DNA of 32,783 nucleotides, from contig CAZQEN010000039.1 in the NCBI GenBank assembly GCA_964591605.1, positions 1-32,783 of the forward strand, read 5' to 3'. Made by a program: the position numbers and the translations under genes. Under the pieces are notes generated by a model. The model made no database searches and was not told where the DNA came from. It saw only the letters and a program-made list of their open reading frames with translations. The stretch's first letter is position 1. Every line of letters begins with the position of its first letter. Shown here in pieces: positions 8,493 to 17,565 of this stretch. This stretch comes from CAYLLT01 sp964591605. GTDB lineage: Bacteria > Planctomycetota > Phycisphaerae > UBA1845 > PWPN01.

Positions 8493-11069
8493 GTGCAACA
8501 CCTGCCTCTAGCCTGCCACTGTTTGACTATCGCGGTGATTGCCGGGGCGGCCAGCGCGGACGTGGCCGTCAGCGTCAACCCGGCCGTTCAGTACCAGACC
8601 ATCCAGGGATGGGGCGCTTCGTCGTGGCTGACGCCGAAGATGACACCGGAGCTGCGTGCGGAGGTGCTGCGCGAGGCGGTGAACGACCTGGGGCTCACGC
8701 GGCTGCGCCTGGAGCCGCCGGCGGGCAATTTCGCCGGCTCACGCCGGTGGGAGTGGGAGAACGACAACGGCGACCCCGAGGACATCCACTGGCCGGCGCT
8801 GAACACGACCCCGCTTGATCAGCTCATGACCAACGTCATCCTGCCGTTCAGGCAGATGGTCGAGGCCAATGGCGAACCATTTCAGGTGTACGTCAGTCCT
8901 TCGTTCTTCAACGGAGGCAGCAGCGGGAGCGTGCCGCCCTGGCTGTTCAACAGCCCTGGCGAGTACGCCGAATACGCTGCATCGATCCTGCTCTATCTGC
9001 GAGACACGCACGGTCTGGTCCCGAACTACTACTGCATTCTCAACGAGGCGGGCAACGACAATGCGTTCTGGGAGACCGTTCTGGCGACGATGATCAAGGT
9101 GGTCGGTCCGAGGTTTCAGACGCTTGGGCTGCCCACGCGGATCCAGTTCCCCGAGGCGATTAGCGCCAACACCAGTTGGAGCATTATCAACGCGTTGCGG
9201 AACGACACCGTGATCTGGCCGTACATCGGCCTGCTCACGTATCACCTCTACGGCACCAACGACCCGCATCGCTCGAGGATTCGCGATTTCGGCGTCTCCC
9301 GCGGCATTCCCACGGGGCAGACCGAATACCTGAACCTGACGATGAAGTACTTCTATGACGATCTGACACTGGGGGGCGTATCGGTCTGGGAAATCTATGG
9401 CATGGACAGCCAGATCCGGATGTATTATGACCGGCTGCAGCGGGAGACGGGGCAGTATTGGAACTTCCGGCAGATCATGCGCTACGTGCGGCCGGGGGCG
9501 GTACGGATCAGTGCCACCAGCAATGACGCCAATCTCCTGGTGCTGGCGTTTCGCCGGTCGCTGCAGACGACCGTTGTCCTGATCAACGGCGTGGGCGCCC
9601 GTGTTGCGATCGTCAGCGGGCTCGAGGAAGGCGATTACACGGTGTCGTTCAACGTGGCGGCGGGCCCGGCATCGGAAACGGGCGTGCGGCATGTCGCGGC
9701 CGGTGGGACGCTGACGGTGGATGTGCCTTCCGAAGCGGTGATGACCATCCATCCGTATGCGGGCGCGAATCAGCCGCCGACGCCCACGATCTGGCGGGCC
9801 GACCGGGAATACGTCACGCTGCCGGAGAGCGGCGCGCAGTTGACGGCGTCTGCGAACGACCCTGAACTGGATCCCATTGGGTTCAACTGGTCCGTGACGA
9901 AGCAACCCGCCGGGGCGACGGCGGTGTTGGCGACGCCGAATGCGGCGACGACGGAAGTGAGCGGACTGAACGTTGCAGGCGATTATGCCTTCACGATCGC
10001 GGTCAGCGATCCGACGCACATGGTGACGCGCGAGGTCCGGCTGCGTGTGTTTGCGGAGAACCAGCCGCCGGTGTTGACGGAGGTGCACAATCGGAATCCT
10101 GTGCTGCTGACGCTGCCGCAGAGTTCGACCACGCTCCGCAGCAGTGCGTGGGATCTCGAAGGCGACGCGATCGCTTATCAATGGCGGATCCTCTCGCAGC
10201 CGGCAGGGGCGAACGCGCTGCTGCAGACTCCGTCAACCGCCGCCTGCGTGGCCTCGAACATGACCGTTGCCGGAGATTACGTTTTCGAGGTGTCCGCCAG
10301 CGACGCGATGCAAACGGTCTCGAAGACACTGACGGTGCCCGTTTACCCGGTAAACACGGCGCCGGTCATCCATTCGCTGACCGCCGCCCCTCAACCGGCG
10401 TGCGCGGGGAAGGCCGCGGAGCTGACGGCCGTCACGAGTGACCCCGACAATGATGTGATCAGCCATTGGTGGACGCTGGTGAGCGCGCCCAGCGGTGCAA
10501 CGCCGGTGATCGCACGGCGGGGCGCCGCGACGACACGTGTCACCGGCCTGTCCGTCCCTGGGAATTACATTTTCAGCCTGGTGGTCGTGGACCGCACGCT
10601 GATGGCGTCGAACCAGGTCACCCTGAGCGTCGTGGGTGCCCCGTGCGGGGCGGACATCAATGCCGACGGCAGCGTGAACGCGCAGGATTTCGACCTGTTG
10701 GCGGCATCGTACGGACTTGTACTCGGCCAAAGCGGCTACAACCCGAATGCCGACGCGAATCACGACGGACTTGCGGACGACATCGATTACCAGCACTGGC
10801 TCTGGTACTACCGCGAGGCGGTGGGGGACCCCCAGGCTTCCGCGCCGTTCGAGGTTCTGGGAGACTTCCAGAGAGACGGGCATGTCGATCAGCTCGACTT
10901 CTCGCACTTCCAGGCGTGTGTCACGGGCGCGGAGGTCCCCCAATTGGACCAGGGTTGCGGCGATGCCGATCTGGATACTGATGGGGACGTGGATCCCGAT
11001 GACTTCGGCTTGTTTCAGAGGTGCATCACGGGTGGGGATGGTCCGCTCGATCTGGGCTGCAAGTATTAA
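8493..11069 (+). CDS. Secreted GH30-like glycoside hydrolase with three PKD/Ig-like domains and EF-hand tail
   Basis: An 858-residue exported enzyme. The catalytic part (about 25-420) opens with QTIQGWGASSW, a typical GH30 beginning. The putative acid/base Glu185 lies in ILNEAGN and the nucleophile Glu278 in GQTEYL, matching a GH30-type (beta/alpha)8 enzyme that acts on beta-linked glycans; the exact substrate is unknown. Three related beta-sandwich repeats follow (about 425-715, each with QPAGA or APSGA and VAGDY/VPGNY). The tail has dockerin-like loops INADGSVNAQDF, RDGHVDQLDFSHFQACVTG and DGDVDPDDFGLFQRCITG. I prefer the GTG at 8493 because AGAGGGG stands 8 bases upstream and it begins the signal peptide HLPLACHCLTIAVIAGAASA. 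An ATG at 8412 is in frame but lacks these features. Confidence 0.82.
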   Translation: MQHLPLACHCLTIAVIAGAASADVAVSVNPAVQYQTIQGWGASSWLTPKMTPELRAEVLREAVNDLGLTRLRLEPPAGNFAGSRRWEWENDNGDPEDIHWPALNTTPLDQLMTNVILPFRQMVEANGEPFQVYVSPSFFNGGSSGSVPPWLFNSPGEYAEYAASILLYLRDTHGLVPNYYCILNEAGNDNAFWETVLATMIKVVGPRFQTLGLPTRIQFPEAISANTSWSIINALRNDTVIWPYIGLLTYHLYGTNDPHRSRIRDFGVSRGIPTGQTEYLNLTMKYFYDDLTLGGVSVWEIYGMDSQIRMYYDRLQRETGQYWNFRQIMRYVRPGAVRISATSNDANLLVLAFRRSLQTTVVLINGVGARVAIVSGLEEGDYTVSFNVAAGPASETGVRHVAAGGTLTVDVPSEAVMTIHPYAGANQPPTPTIWRADREYVTLPESGAQLTASANDPELDPIGFNWSVTKQPAGATAVLATPNAATTEVSGLNVAGDYAFTIAVSDPTHMVTREVRLRVFAENQPPVLTEVHNRNPVLLTLPQSSTTLRSSAWDLEGDAIAYQWRILSQPAGANALLQTPSTAACVASNMTVAGDYVFEVSASDAMQTVSKTLTVPVYPVNTAPVIHSLTAAPQPACAGKAAELTAVTSDPDNDVISHWWTLVSAPSGATPVIARRGAATTRVTGLSVPGNYIFSLVVVDRTLMASNQVTLSVVGAPCGADINADGSVNAQDFDLLAASYGLVLGQSGYNPNADANHDGLADDIDYQHWLWYYREAVGDPQASAPFEVLGDFQRDGHVDQLDFSHFQACVTGAEVPQLDQGCGDADLDTDGDVDPDDFGLFQRCITGGDGPLDLGCKY

Positions 11070-14054
11070 ATGAACAGGTTCATCCGAGCGCCGTGGAAGC
11101 ATGGAGCCGAGCGTCGAGAAGACACGGTCTCACGCATACCCTCTCTCTGGCGTCTAAGCGCCGGGCTTGGTTCATGCCTCGCGTTGATAGCCTGCACCGA
11201 TGCGCTCGCGGCGATGCCGCCGACGCTGACGAGTCCGCCGGCGGTGAGTACGCCGGTGCTCGTTGCCGACGGCACGACCCCATACGCCGTCGCGGTCACC
11301 TTCTCCGATATCGACGGCTACAACGACATCCGCTGCATCCGGGTTCTGTTCAACTACACGCAGGCCAACGGCGATCAGACGCAGGGCCGGGGGCTCATGG
11401 CGTGGGGCAAGACGGACGCAGACGTGACGCAGTTCGGCGGGACGTGGGTCCTGGCTGATGCGACGAGCGGCGGCCGCTGGGGTTATCGAACGGACGCCTG
11501 GTTCACCACCGCCTACATCACCCCGCTCTCCTGCCAGGTCACCAACACGGGGAGTGCATCCGGCGGCAGCGGCTCGCGGACGGTGAGCTGGGGCTTTGCG
11601 GTCAAGCCGGCGTGGGCGTTCAACCCGGTGATGAACGATACCGACACCTGGGCCGCGGACGGCGTGATCGGCGGAACGACGTACAGCGTCGGCTGGCTGG
11701 ACGGCCGGCAGTTCTTCGACGTGGTCTCGGCGCCGTGCTCGACGTACTGTGCGACACCTGCCCCCCCGGTGCTCACGAATCCGACCGCGCACTCGATCGA
11801 TGTGGCCATCCAGCCTTCCGATTCGTCAGACGACACATTCGCGATCATGGTTTCGCCCAGCGTCGGAGGCCGGATGTTCGTGCAGGCGGACGGTTCGCTT
11901 AATGCGCAGCCCCGCTGGAACAGCCGGGCGGCGTGGGGCACGAGGACGGTGACCGGCCTGCTTCCCGATACGACATATACGTTTTCAGCCAGAGCATCGA
12001 GGAGTGTTGCGAGCTATTGCCCCTCTGCCTGGAGCGCGGGTGCGCAGATGGCGACGCCCGGGGCGCCTGTGGCCATCAATCCGTATGCGGGTACGCTGTT
12101 CAGCCCGTGGGTGCGGGGCCAGTGCCCGTTCCGTTCGGTCGGCGGCGATGAGTGGGGCGTGATCTGGGATCGGACCATCGGATCGAATGCGAGAGGCGTG
12201 GCCGGCGGGCTCGATGCCGACTGCTACGACTGGAGGAACATCGACAGCGGCTCGGGCTGGGGTACGCCGGCCTGGAGCGGGCGATACAGCACGCTGGAGT
12301 TTCTTCAGCAGGCACGCGACCACGAGGCGGCGCCGCTGATCACCGCCAATCTCTTTGGCGGGGGCTATCGCAACTGGGCCCATCCCACGTACCCCGGTGT
12401 GTTTGTCTGCCAGAGCGTGAACCCGGATGGTCTGGCCGCGGACTGGGTGCGGTACACCAATTTCATCGTGCAGAACTACCGGCAGGGGCAGGAAGGCAAC
12501 CTCTCGGACGAGGACCTGCGCGTTTACGACTCGATTACGCAATGGGGCGGGAAACCGCGGCTGCTGGCCGGCAGCGAAGGTGCGGTGCCGAAGGTGCAGT
12601 ATTGGGAGATCGGCAACGAGCCTGAAGTTCCCGGTTACGGCGACTTCCTGACGGACCACTACATGGGTCCGGTGGACTATCGCGATCGGTACAAACTGAT
12701 CAGCGCTGCCATGCTGGCGGTCGACCCGACGCTGAAGTTCGGGCCATGCCTGATTAATCCCTCCGATCCTGTTGGCAGCGGGCAGTGGTTGACGGCGCTG
12801 GCGGCGGACCCGGCCGTGCGGCTCGACTTTGTGGCGTACCATCCGTACTACAACAACGTCAAGGCGAGCTGGGGATTCCACGAAGGCATGACGACCGCCT
12901 TGCGCGATTACCGCAGTTTTCTCGACGGCAAGACGGCGGCGATGCGGTCGGCCCTGGCGGCGTACGGGCGGAGCTGCGACTTCGTGGCCTCGGAGTGGAA
13001 CTCGGTCAACTGGGACGCGCCGGATTACATGCAGGCCTCGATGGCCAGCGCATTGGGTACGGCGGAGACCTGTTTTGTCTTTGCGGAGGACGGCGTGCTG
13101 GCTGGGCATTACTGGGCCAAGCCCAATCGCGTGCTGGGCGTCCGGGATACGTTTGCCGGTCTGGTCGATCACATGGGAGATGTTCTGATTGCGACGGGCG
13201 GCCAGCTTGGCTATGACCCGGCCAACGCGAACTTCCGCATCTACATCACACGGGACACTGCCATTCCGAACCGGCTCATGATCTGGGGGCTGAACTTCGA
13301 CGAGCACCAGCCGGTCAGCGTGAACCTCGGTCTTGCTTTCTGTCAGGTGGTCTCCGCGACGCTCAAGCGCTACGGCAAACCGGGCACGGATGCCACGGGG
13401 GGCGACACCAGCCTGACGCACTCGACCGGCATGGCGTGGGACCAGCAGGACGTGACCGTGGGGTTTGATCCGGGCAACTTCGCGCTGACCATGGAAGATG
13501 CGGAGATCACGCTGCTCGTGCTCGATATCCAGCCCGTTGATGATGATGGCGATGACGTTCTCGATCACCTCGACAACTGTCCGTCCGTTTCCAATCCCGG
13601 TCAGGAGGACTCCGACGGCGACGGTGTGGGCGACGTGTGCGACAACTGCCCGCTCGCGGTCAACCCGGGTCAGGAGGACACGGACGGCGACGGGGCGGCC
13701 GATGCGTGTGACAACTGCGCCGACACCAGCAATCAGGGCCAGGAGGATCTCGACGCGGACGACATCGGCGATGCCTGCGATGCGTGCCCGAATACGGTTC
13801 CAGGCGCACCCGTGGAGGCCGATGGCTGCCCGGCGCCGATACCCGGCGACTTTGATCGAGATGGAGACATCGACCTCGCTGATTTCGGCCGTTTTCAGGC
13901 CTGTCTGAGGGGCCCGGCTGTCCCGCAGGATGATCCGGCCTGTCTGCAGGCCAGGCTGGATATCGGCGAGGACGTGGATCAGGACGACATGGTGATCATG
14001 CTGAGATGTCTCAGCGGGCCGCAGATTGCGGCCGACCCGGGTTGTGCGAACTGA
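11070..14054 (+). CDS. Secreted clan GH-A glycoside hydrolase with Fn3, thrombospondin type-3 repeats and EF-hand tail
   Basis: A 994-residue exported protein. After the N-terminal hydrophobic segment come an uncharacterised ~170-residue domain, an Fn3-like domain (about 230-330) and a (beta/alpha)8 catalytic region (about 335-815). The probable acid/base Glu517 is in YWEIGNEPE and the probable nucleophile Glu642 in VASEWNS, an arrangement like GH39/GH51 relatives. Residues about 818-920 are three 23-residue thrombospondin type-3 calcium repeats (DNCPxxxNxGQEDxDxDxxxDxC). The end is a dockerin-like pair with DLADFGRFQACLRGP. LIAC at 39-42 could be a lipobox, or cleavage could follow ALA. Its ATG directly follows the TAA of the preceding gene, so co-translation with the GH30-like enzyme is likely; no strong ribosome site is seen. 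Confidence 0.8.
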   Translation: MNRFIRAPWKHGAERREDTVSRIPSLWRLSAGLGSCLALIACTDALAAMPPTLTSPPAVSTPVLVADGTTPYAVAVTFSDIDGYNDIRCIRVLFNYTQANGDQTQGRGLMAWGKTDADVTQFGGTWVLADATSGGRWGYRTDAWFTTAYITPLSCQVTNTGSASGGSGSRTVSWGFAVKPAWAFNPVMNDTDTWAADGVIGGTTYSVGWLDGRQFFDVVSAPCSTYCATPAPPVLTNPTAHSIDVAIQPSDSSDDTFAIMVSPSVGGRMFVQADGSLNAQPRWNSRAAWGTRTVTGLLPDTTYTFSARASRSVASYCPSAWSAGAQMATPGAPVAINPYAGTLFSPWVRGQCPFRSVGGDEWGVIWDRTIGSNARGVAGGLDADCYDWRNIDSGSGWGTPAWSGRYSTLEFLQQARDHEAAPLITANLFGGGYRNWAHPTYPGVFVCQSVNPDGLAADWVRYTNFIVQNYRQGQEGNLSDEDLRVYDSITQWGGKPRLLAGSEGAVPKVQYWEIGNEPEVPGYGDFLTDHYMGPVDYRDRYKLISAAMLAVDPTLKFGPCLINPSDPVGSGQWLTALAADPAVRLDFVAYHPYYNNVKASWGFHEGMTTALRDYRSFLDGKTAAMRSALAAYGRSCDFVASEWNSVNWDAPDYMQASMASALGTAETCFVFAEDGVLAGHYWAKPNRVLGVRDTFAGLVDHMGDVLIATGGQLGYDPANANFRIYITRDTAIPNRLMIWGLNFDEHQPVSVNLGLAFCQVVSATLKRYGKPGTDATGGDTSLTHSTGMAWDQQDVTVGFDPGNFALTMEDAEITLLVLDIQPVDDDGDDVLDHLDNCPSVSNPGQEDSDGDGVGDVCDNCPLAVNPGQEDTDGDGAADACDNCADTSNQGQEDLDADDIGDACDACPNTVPGAPVEADGCPAPIPGDFDRDGDIDLADFGRFQACLRGPAVPQDDPACLQARLDIGEDVDQDDMVIMLRCLSGPQIAADPGCAN

Positions 14055-14221
14055 CGGAACCGATGCAGAATCCTCAGATTATCAGGACGATCCGCGGTGT
14101 TGCGTTGCCTGAGAGGGTCCGAGGAGTATGACCGCTGGACAAGTGTTTCACAACACGCGCCGGCGATAGCCGATCGAGGTGGATACCGCACGCACAGGCG
14201 AAACGCCGATGCCTTGACGGC

Positions 14222-14345
14222 CCACAGGCGGGANNNNNNNNNNNNNNNNNNNNNNNNNNNNNNNNNNNNNNNNNNNNNNNNNNNNNNNNNNNNNNNNNNN
14301 NNNNNNNNNNNNNNNNNNNNNNNNNNNNNNNNNCCACAGGCGGGA
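14222..14345. other. Assembly gap (100 N) flanked by a 12-base direct repeat
   Basis: Exactly 100 N at 14234-14333 separate two copies of CCACAGGCGGGA (14222-14233 and 14334-14345). A round 100 usually marks a gap of unknown size. The identical flanks suggest the two contigs end in the same short sequence, so the gap may be a collapsed repeat or a false join. The gene-free sequence on both sides (14055-14377) shows no gene. Confidence 0.9.
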
Positions 14346-14377
14346 GGTCGGTGCCACACCGGGTTGTGATGCGGTTC

Positions 14378-14557
14378 CTAACCCGGCTTGTGACGACTGA
14401 AGGCATCGACGAGGAGCAGTCCGAGCAGTCCGCCGATCAGGGCGCCGCCCCACCAGGAGCCGGTGAGGGGGCACTGGCCGTCGAAGCAGAGCAGGCGCGC
14501 GTGGCCCACCCATCCTCCGGCCCCGGCTCCCACGATGGCTCCGATCATTCGCAGCAC
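14378..14557 (-). CDS. Small membrane protein, DUF6132-like
   Basis: A product of about 60 residues with two glycine-rich membrane helices (MIGAIVGAGAGGWVGHA and GGALIGGLLGLLLVDAF) joined by CFDGQCPLTG. The CxxGxCPLT loop between two helices resembles the small DUF6132 membrane proteins. Their function is unknown to me, but two cysteines at the membrane face could be redox-active or bind metal. Codons GTG at 14566, 14563 and 14557 are all in frame; AGGAG lies 8 bases before the one at 14557, so I chose that. The neighbouring genes are unrelated and on the opposite strand. Confidence 0.6.
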   Translation of the reverse strand: MLRMIGAIVGAGAGGWVGHARLLCFDGQCPLTGSWWGGALIGGLLGLLLVDAFSRHKPG

Positions 14558-14665
14558 GATCACCACTCCTGAATCCGCGGTTTATGCCATCGACTGCTCA
14601 TGATAGGCTTCGCTGGCTGACAAAGCACGGCCGAACTGTTGGGTCCGGTCTGGATTCCTGGCGCG

Positions 14666-14765
14666 GGCGTTGTCCGCGACCGGATTTGAGATCTGAGATT
14701 TGAGACGATGTCGCCCCTGAGGTTTTCTCAGGGCGCAAAGCATCTGAACACTTGTGGCGCGGAGA
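14666..14765 (+). repeat. ~100-base dispersed repeat, copy 1
   Basis: This segment matches 17566-17665 collinearly without gaps, at an offset of exactly 2,900 bases. The first 40 bases are nearly identical (GGCGTTG...GGATTTGAGATCTGAGA) and the rest matches in blocks (CAGGGCG, ATCTGA, TGTGGC, CGGAGA). The last block supplies the ribosome site GGAGAAGG of the following glycosidase gene. Confidence 0.7.
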
Positions 14766-14772
14766 AGGTTGG

Positions 14773-17430
14773 ATGAAGAACGTCGGTTGGTGGCTTGGGA
14801 TCTCAGTGGTCGTTTCTGGAGTTCTGTGCGGTGGGCGATGGGCGGCTGCGCAGCCGGCGCAGGCGCGGTATTTCGCACACCCGGCGGTTGAAGATCGTCA
14901 TGGCGTGATCGCGCCGTGGTACCGGGGTCAGAACGGCCAGTGCGATTTCCGGGTGCGGGTGGCGGCCGAGACGATGAAGCGCTATCCGTGGGCGACGGCT
15001 CCGAAGACGGGCCTGCCGGCGCCAGACTACGTCTACAACGGGCGGTGGTCGATTCAGGCAGACGGGACGATCACGCCCGGCGAGCTGAAAACGTGGGGCA
15101 ACGGGGATCTGGCGCAGCGCGGCGCGTACGCGATGCTGGGCCTGATCGAGTATTACCGATACTGCGGCGATCCGGCGGCGATCGCGCACATCAGCATGAT
15201 CGTCGATGTTCTGCTGCGCCATTGCCAGACCTCGGCGGAGCATCCGTGGCCGGGATTCCTGATCAGCGTCCCCAACCAGGGGGAGCCTTACGGCGAGTGC
15301 AATCCGCGGGGGATGATCCAACTGGATCTGGTGGCGTTCTTCGGACTGGGGCTCGTCAAGAGCTATCAGATCACCGGCCGCGAGGAGTGGCTCGAGACGG
15401 CCGTCCGGTGGGGGGAGCTGCTCGCCCGCAAGCGCGGCCATGCGCCGGGCATGTCGCCCTGGAACCGATACGCCAATCCGGAGGATGTGTTCTGGGAAGA
15501 CATGCAGACGGGCGGGGTGGTCGTGCTGCTGCTGTTTTTCGACGAACTCATCCGGGTCGGGCGCACGGGGGCGGAGGACTGCATCATCCGCGCGCGGGAC
15601 GAGGGCCGTGCGTACCTGCGTGACGTGCTGCTGCCGCAGTGGCTCGAGCATGACACGTGGGGACGGGATTACTGGGACTGGCCGCACCCGGTTCAGAGTG
15701 AAACGCTGTCGGAGCTGGTGCCTCGCTATCTGATGGCGCATCCGGAGCTGTTTGAGAACTGGCGGACCGACGCGCGGAACATCATGTCGCTGTTCCTGCA
15801 GCGGGCGTGCGTGTCGCCTGAATCGAACGGGGACGTCTTCAGCGGGGCGTGGGCGTATCCGGAGGGTTCGCAATGCTGCGGGCGGTCGCTGTCGTATCCG
15901 CCGATGCAGGTGGGGGCGGCCTTTGCCGAATACGGGGTGCGCGCGGGCAGCGAGTGGGCGCGCGAACTGGCGCGGCGGCAGCTTATCCTGACGACGTATG
16001 ACTGCCTCGAGACGGGTGTGGTGGAGGATGGCATTGACGGGGGCCAGGAGGTGGCGGGCGGCTGGTTCCAGATTGCCCATCCGCTGCCGCTCAAATACGT
16101 GCTCGACGGGATGGGGTGGCTGCCGGACGTGCTGGGGGCCAACCGCGAGAACCACATCATGCGAACGAGTTCGGTGGTCACGCATGTGGTTTATCGCGAC
16201 GGGCGGGTGGCCTACACAACGTTCGACGCGCCGGCGGAGACGATGGACGTGCTGCGCCTGGCATTCCGCCCGGAGGCGGTGACGGCGGACGGCCGGCGGC
16301 TCGAGCGGGTGGAGGCGCTGACCTCCAACGGCTACACCACGCGAGAGCTGGCCAACGGGGACTGCATCGTGAGCATCCGCCACGACGGGGCCCGAAGCGT
16401 GGTGGTCGAGGGCAATGACCCGCAGGAGGCCGTCGATGATGCGCAACTGGAGTTCAGTGGGGAATGGCAGACGCAGCAGGACGCCGGTCATTTCAAGGGG
16501 GCGGTGCATGTGAGCGCGACCTCCGGTGCGGCGCTCACGTTTGCGTTCACGGGCAACCAGGTGCGGCTGATCGGGGCGGTGGATCGGTCGGGGGGGCTGG
16601 CGGATGTGTACCTGGACGAAGTGAAACAACTGTGCGGGATTGACTGCTATAGTCCCTTTCCACTCAAGGAACAGGTGATTTACTCCAGGAGCGGCTTGAG
16701 CGAGGGCAAGCACGTTCTCAAAGTCGTCGTCCGCGGGGCCGGCAATACGCTTTCCGGCGGGCGACAGGTCTGGATTGATGCCGTGCAGTCCTCTGCGACG
16801 ACGGGCGATGCGGGGTGTGGCGAGGGCGGGGGGCCGACGGACGCGCAGCGGTGGGTTTTCGGTTATCCGGCGCGGGAAAGCTACGTGGATTCGGCGGGCC
16901 ACGCCTGGCAGACGGCGACGGAGGCGGTGATCCGGGCGGGCGGCAGCGTCGATTCGGTGGCGGCCTCGTGGTACACGAAGCCGCGGCGGCGGGCGGTGGC
17001 GGGCACGTCGGATCCGCTCTTGTACCAGTACGGGATGCACGGGCAGGATTTCACGGTGTATTTCACAGTCGGGCCGGGGGAGTATCACGCGCGGATCAAG
17101 CTGATGGAATCGCGGTGGGTTGCCGCTGAGGAGCGAGCGATGAATATCGAGATCAACGGCCAGAGCGTGGTCCGGGATCTGGATATCGCGGCGACGGCCG
17201 CCGGTCGGCCGGCGGCGGTCGTGTTCACCGCGAACCGCACGAAGATCTGGGACGGGCTGAACCGGGCGGTGGATCTGGTCTTCGATCACATCCAGCCTCG
17301 GCACGGAGTGATTGCGATTCGATTCACCGGCGTGAACGGGAAAGAGGCCGTTGTTTCGGCGATTGAGATCGGACCGGGTCCGGGCGGGCCGGCGAGCGCT
17401 CCGGTGACCACACGTCCTGTTGCGAAGTGA
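14773..17430 (+). CDS. Secreted (alpha/alpha)6-barrel glycosidase-like protein with carbohydrate-binding and malectin-like domains
   Basis: An 885-residue exported protein with a signal peptide (MKNVGWWLGISVVVSGVLCG). Residues about 40-480 are helical with repeated Trp/Tyr/Gly segments such as WGNGDLAQRGAYAMLGLIEY, typical of six-hairpin glycosidases or polysaccharide-processing enzymes. I cannot assign a family or catalytic residues. Residues about 560-670 form a beta-sandwich of the type found beside such enzymes (SGGLADVYLDEVKQ, SRSGLSEGKHVLKV). Residues about 690-875 resemble a malectin domain, a sugar-binding fold. Unlike the two upstream glycosidases it has no EF-hand tail. The ATG at 14773 has GGAG eight bases upstream and starts the signal peptide; an in-frame codon at 14752 is less likely. 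Confidence 0.72.
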   Translation: MKNVGWWLGISVVVSGVLCGGRWAAAQPAQARYFAHPAVEDRHGVIAPWYRGQNGQCDFRVRVAAETMKRYPWATAPKTGLPAPDYVYNGRWSIQADGTITPGELKTWGNGDLAQRGAYAMLGLIEYYRYCGDPAAIAHISMIVDVLLRHCQTSAEHPWPGFLISVPNQGEPYGECNPRGMIQLDLVAFFGLGLVKSYQITGREEWLETAVRWGELLARKRGHAPGMSPWNRYANPEDVFWEDMQTGGVVVLLLFFDELIRVGRTGAEDCIIRARDEGRAYLRDVLLPQWLEHDTWGRDYWDWPHPVQSETLSELVPRYLMAHPELFENWRTDARNIMSLFLQRACVSPESNGDVFSGAWAYPEGSQCCGRSLSYPPMQVGAAFAEYGVRAGSEWARELARRQLILTTYDCLETGVVEDGIDGGQEVAGGWFQIAHPLPLKYVLDGMGWLPDVLGANRENHIMRTSSVVTHVVYRDGRVAYTTFDAPAETMDVLRLAFRPEAVTADGRRLERVEALTSNGYTTRELANGDCIVSIRHDGARSVVVEGNDPQEAVDDAQLEFSGEWQTQQDAGHFKGAVHVSATSGAALTFAFTGNQVRLIGAVDRSGGLADVYLDEVKQLCGIDCYSPFPLKEQVIYSRSGLSEGKHVLKVVVRGAGNTLSGGRQVWIDAVQSSATTGDAGCGEGGGPTDAQRWVFGYPARESYVDSAGHAWQTATEAVIRAGGSVDSVAASWYTKPRRRAVAGTSDPLLYQYGMHGQDFTVYFTVGPGEYHARIKLMESRWVAAEERAMNIEINGQSVVRDLDIAATAAGRPAAVVFTANRTKIWDGLNRAVDLVFDHIQPRHGVIAIRFTGVNGKEAVVSAIEIGPGPGGPASAPVTTRPVAK

Positions 17431-17433
17431 CGA

Positions 17434-17517
17434 CTGCCGTTTTCGGTATGCGAGTTTCGCACGCACCGTGGCGGCCGCTACAAACGTCTCTTACCGAGAA
17501 TGGCACTACTGATGTAC
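17434..17517 (+). repeat. Degenerate intergenic element, member A
   Basis: It carries CTGCCGTTTTCGGTAT, GGCGGCCGCTAC and TTACCGAGAATGGCA in that order. The same blocks in the same order appear at 20010-20081, partly at 18539-18573 and weakly at 1131-1160. It lies just after the stop of the six-hairpin glycosidase gene. Identity between copies is only moderate by eye. Confidence 0.4.
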
Positions 17518-17565
17518 TTCTGGAACCCAGCGATGCACAATCAATCACCACGGAGGTCTGACACA

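Noticed and set aside
14803..17466. Very long minus-strand open frame (887 codons) opposite the six-hairpin glycosidase gene
   Set aside because: Arg/His/Pro-rich composition without domains. It is the antisense shadow of a gene with signal peptide, ribosome site and recognisable domains; long antisense frames are common at this GC content.
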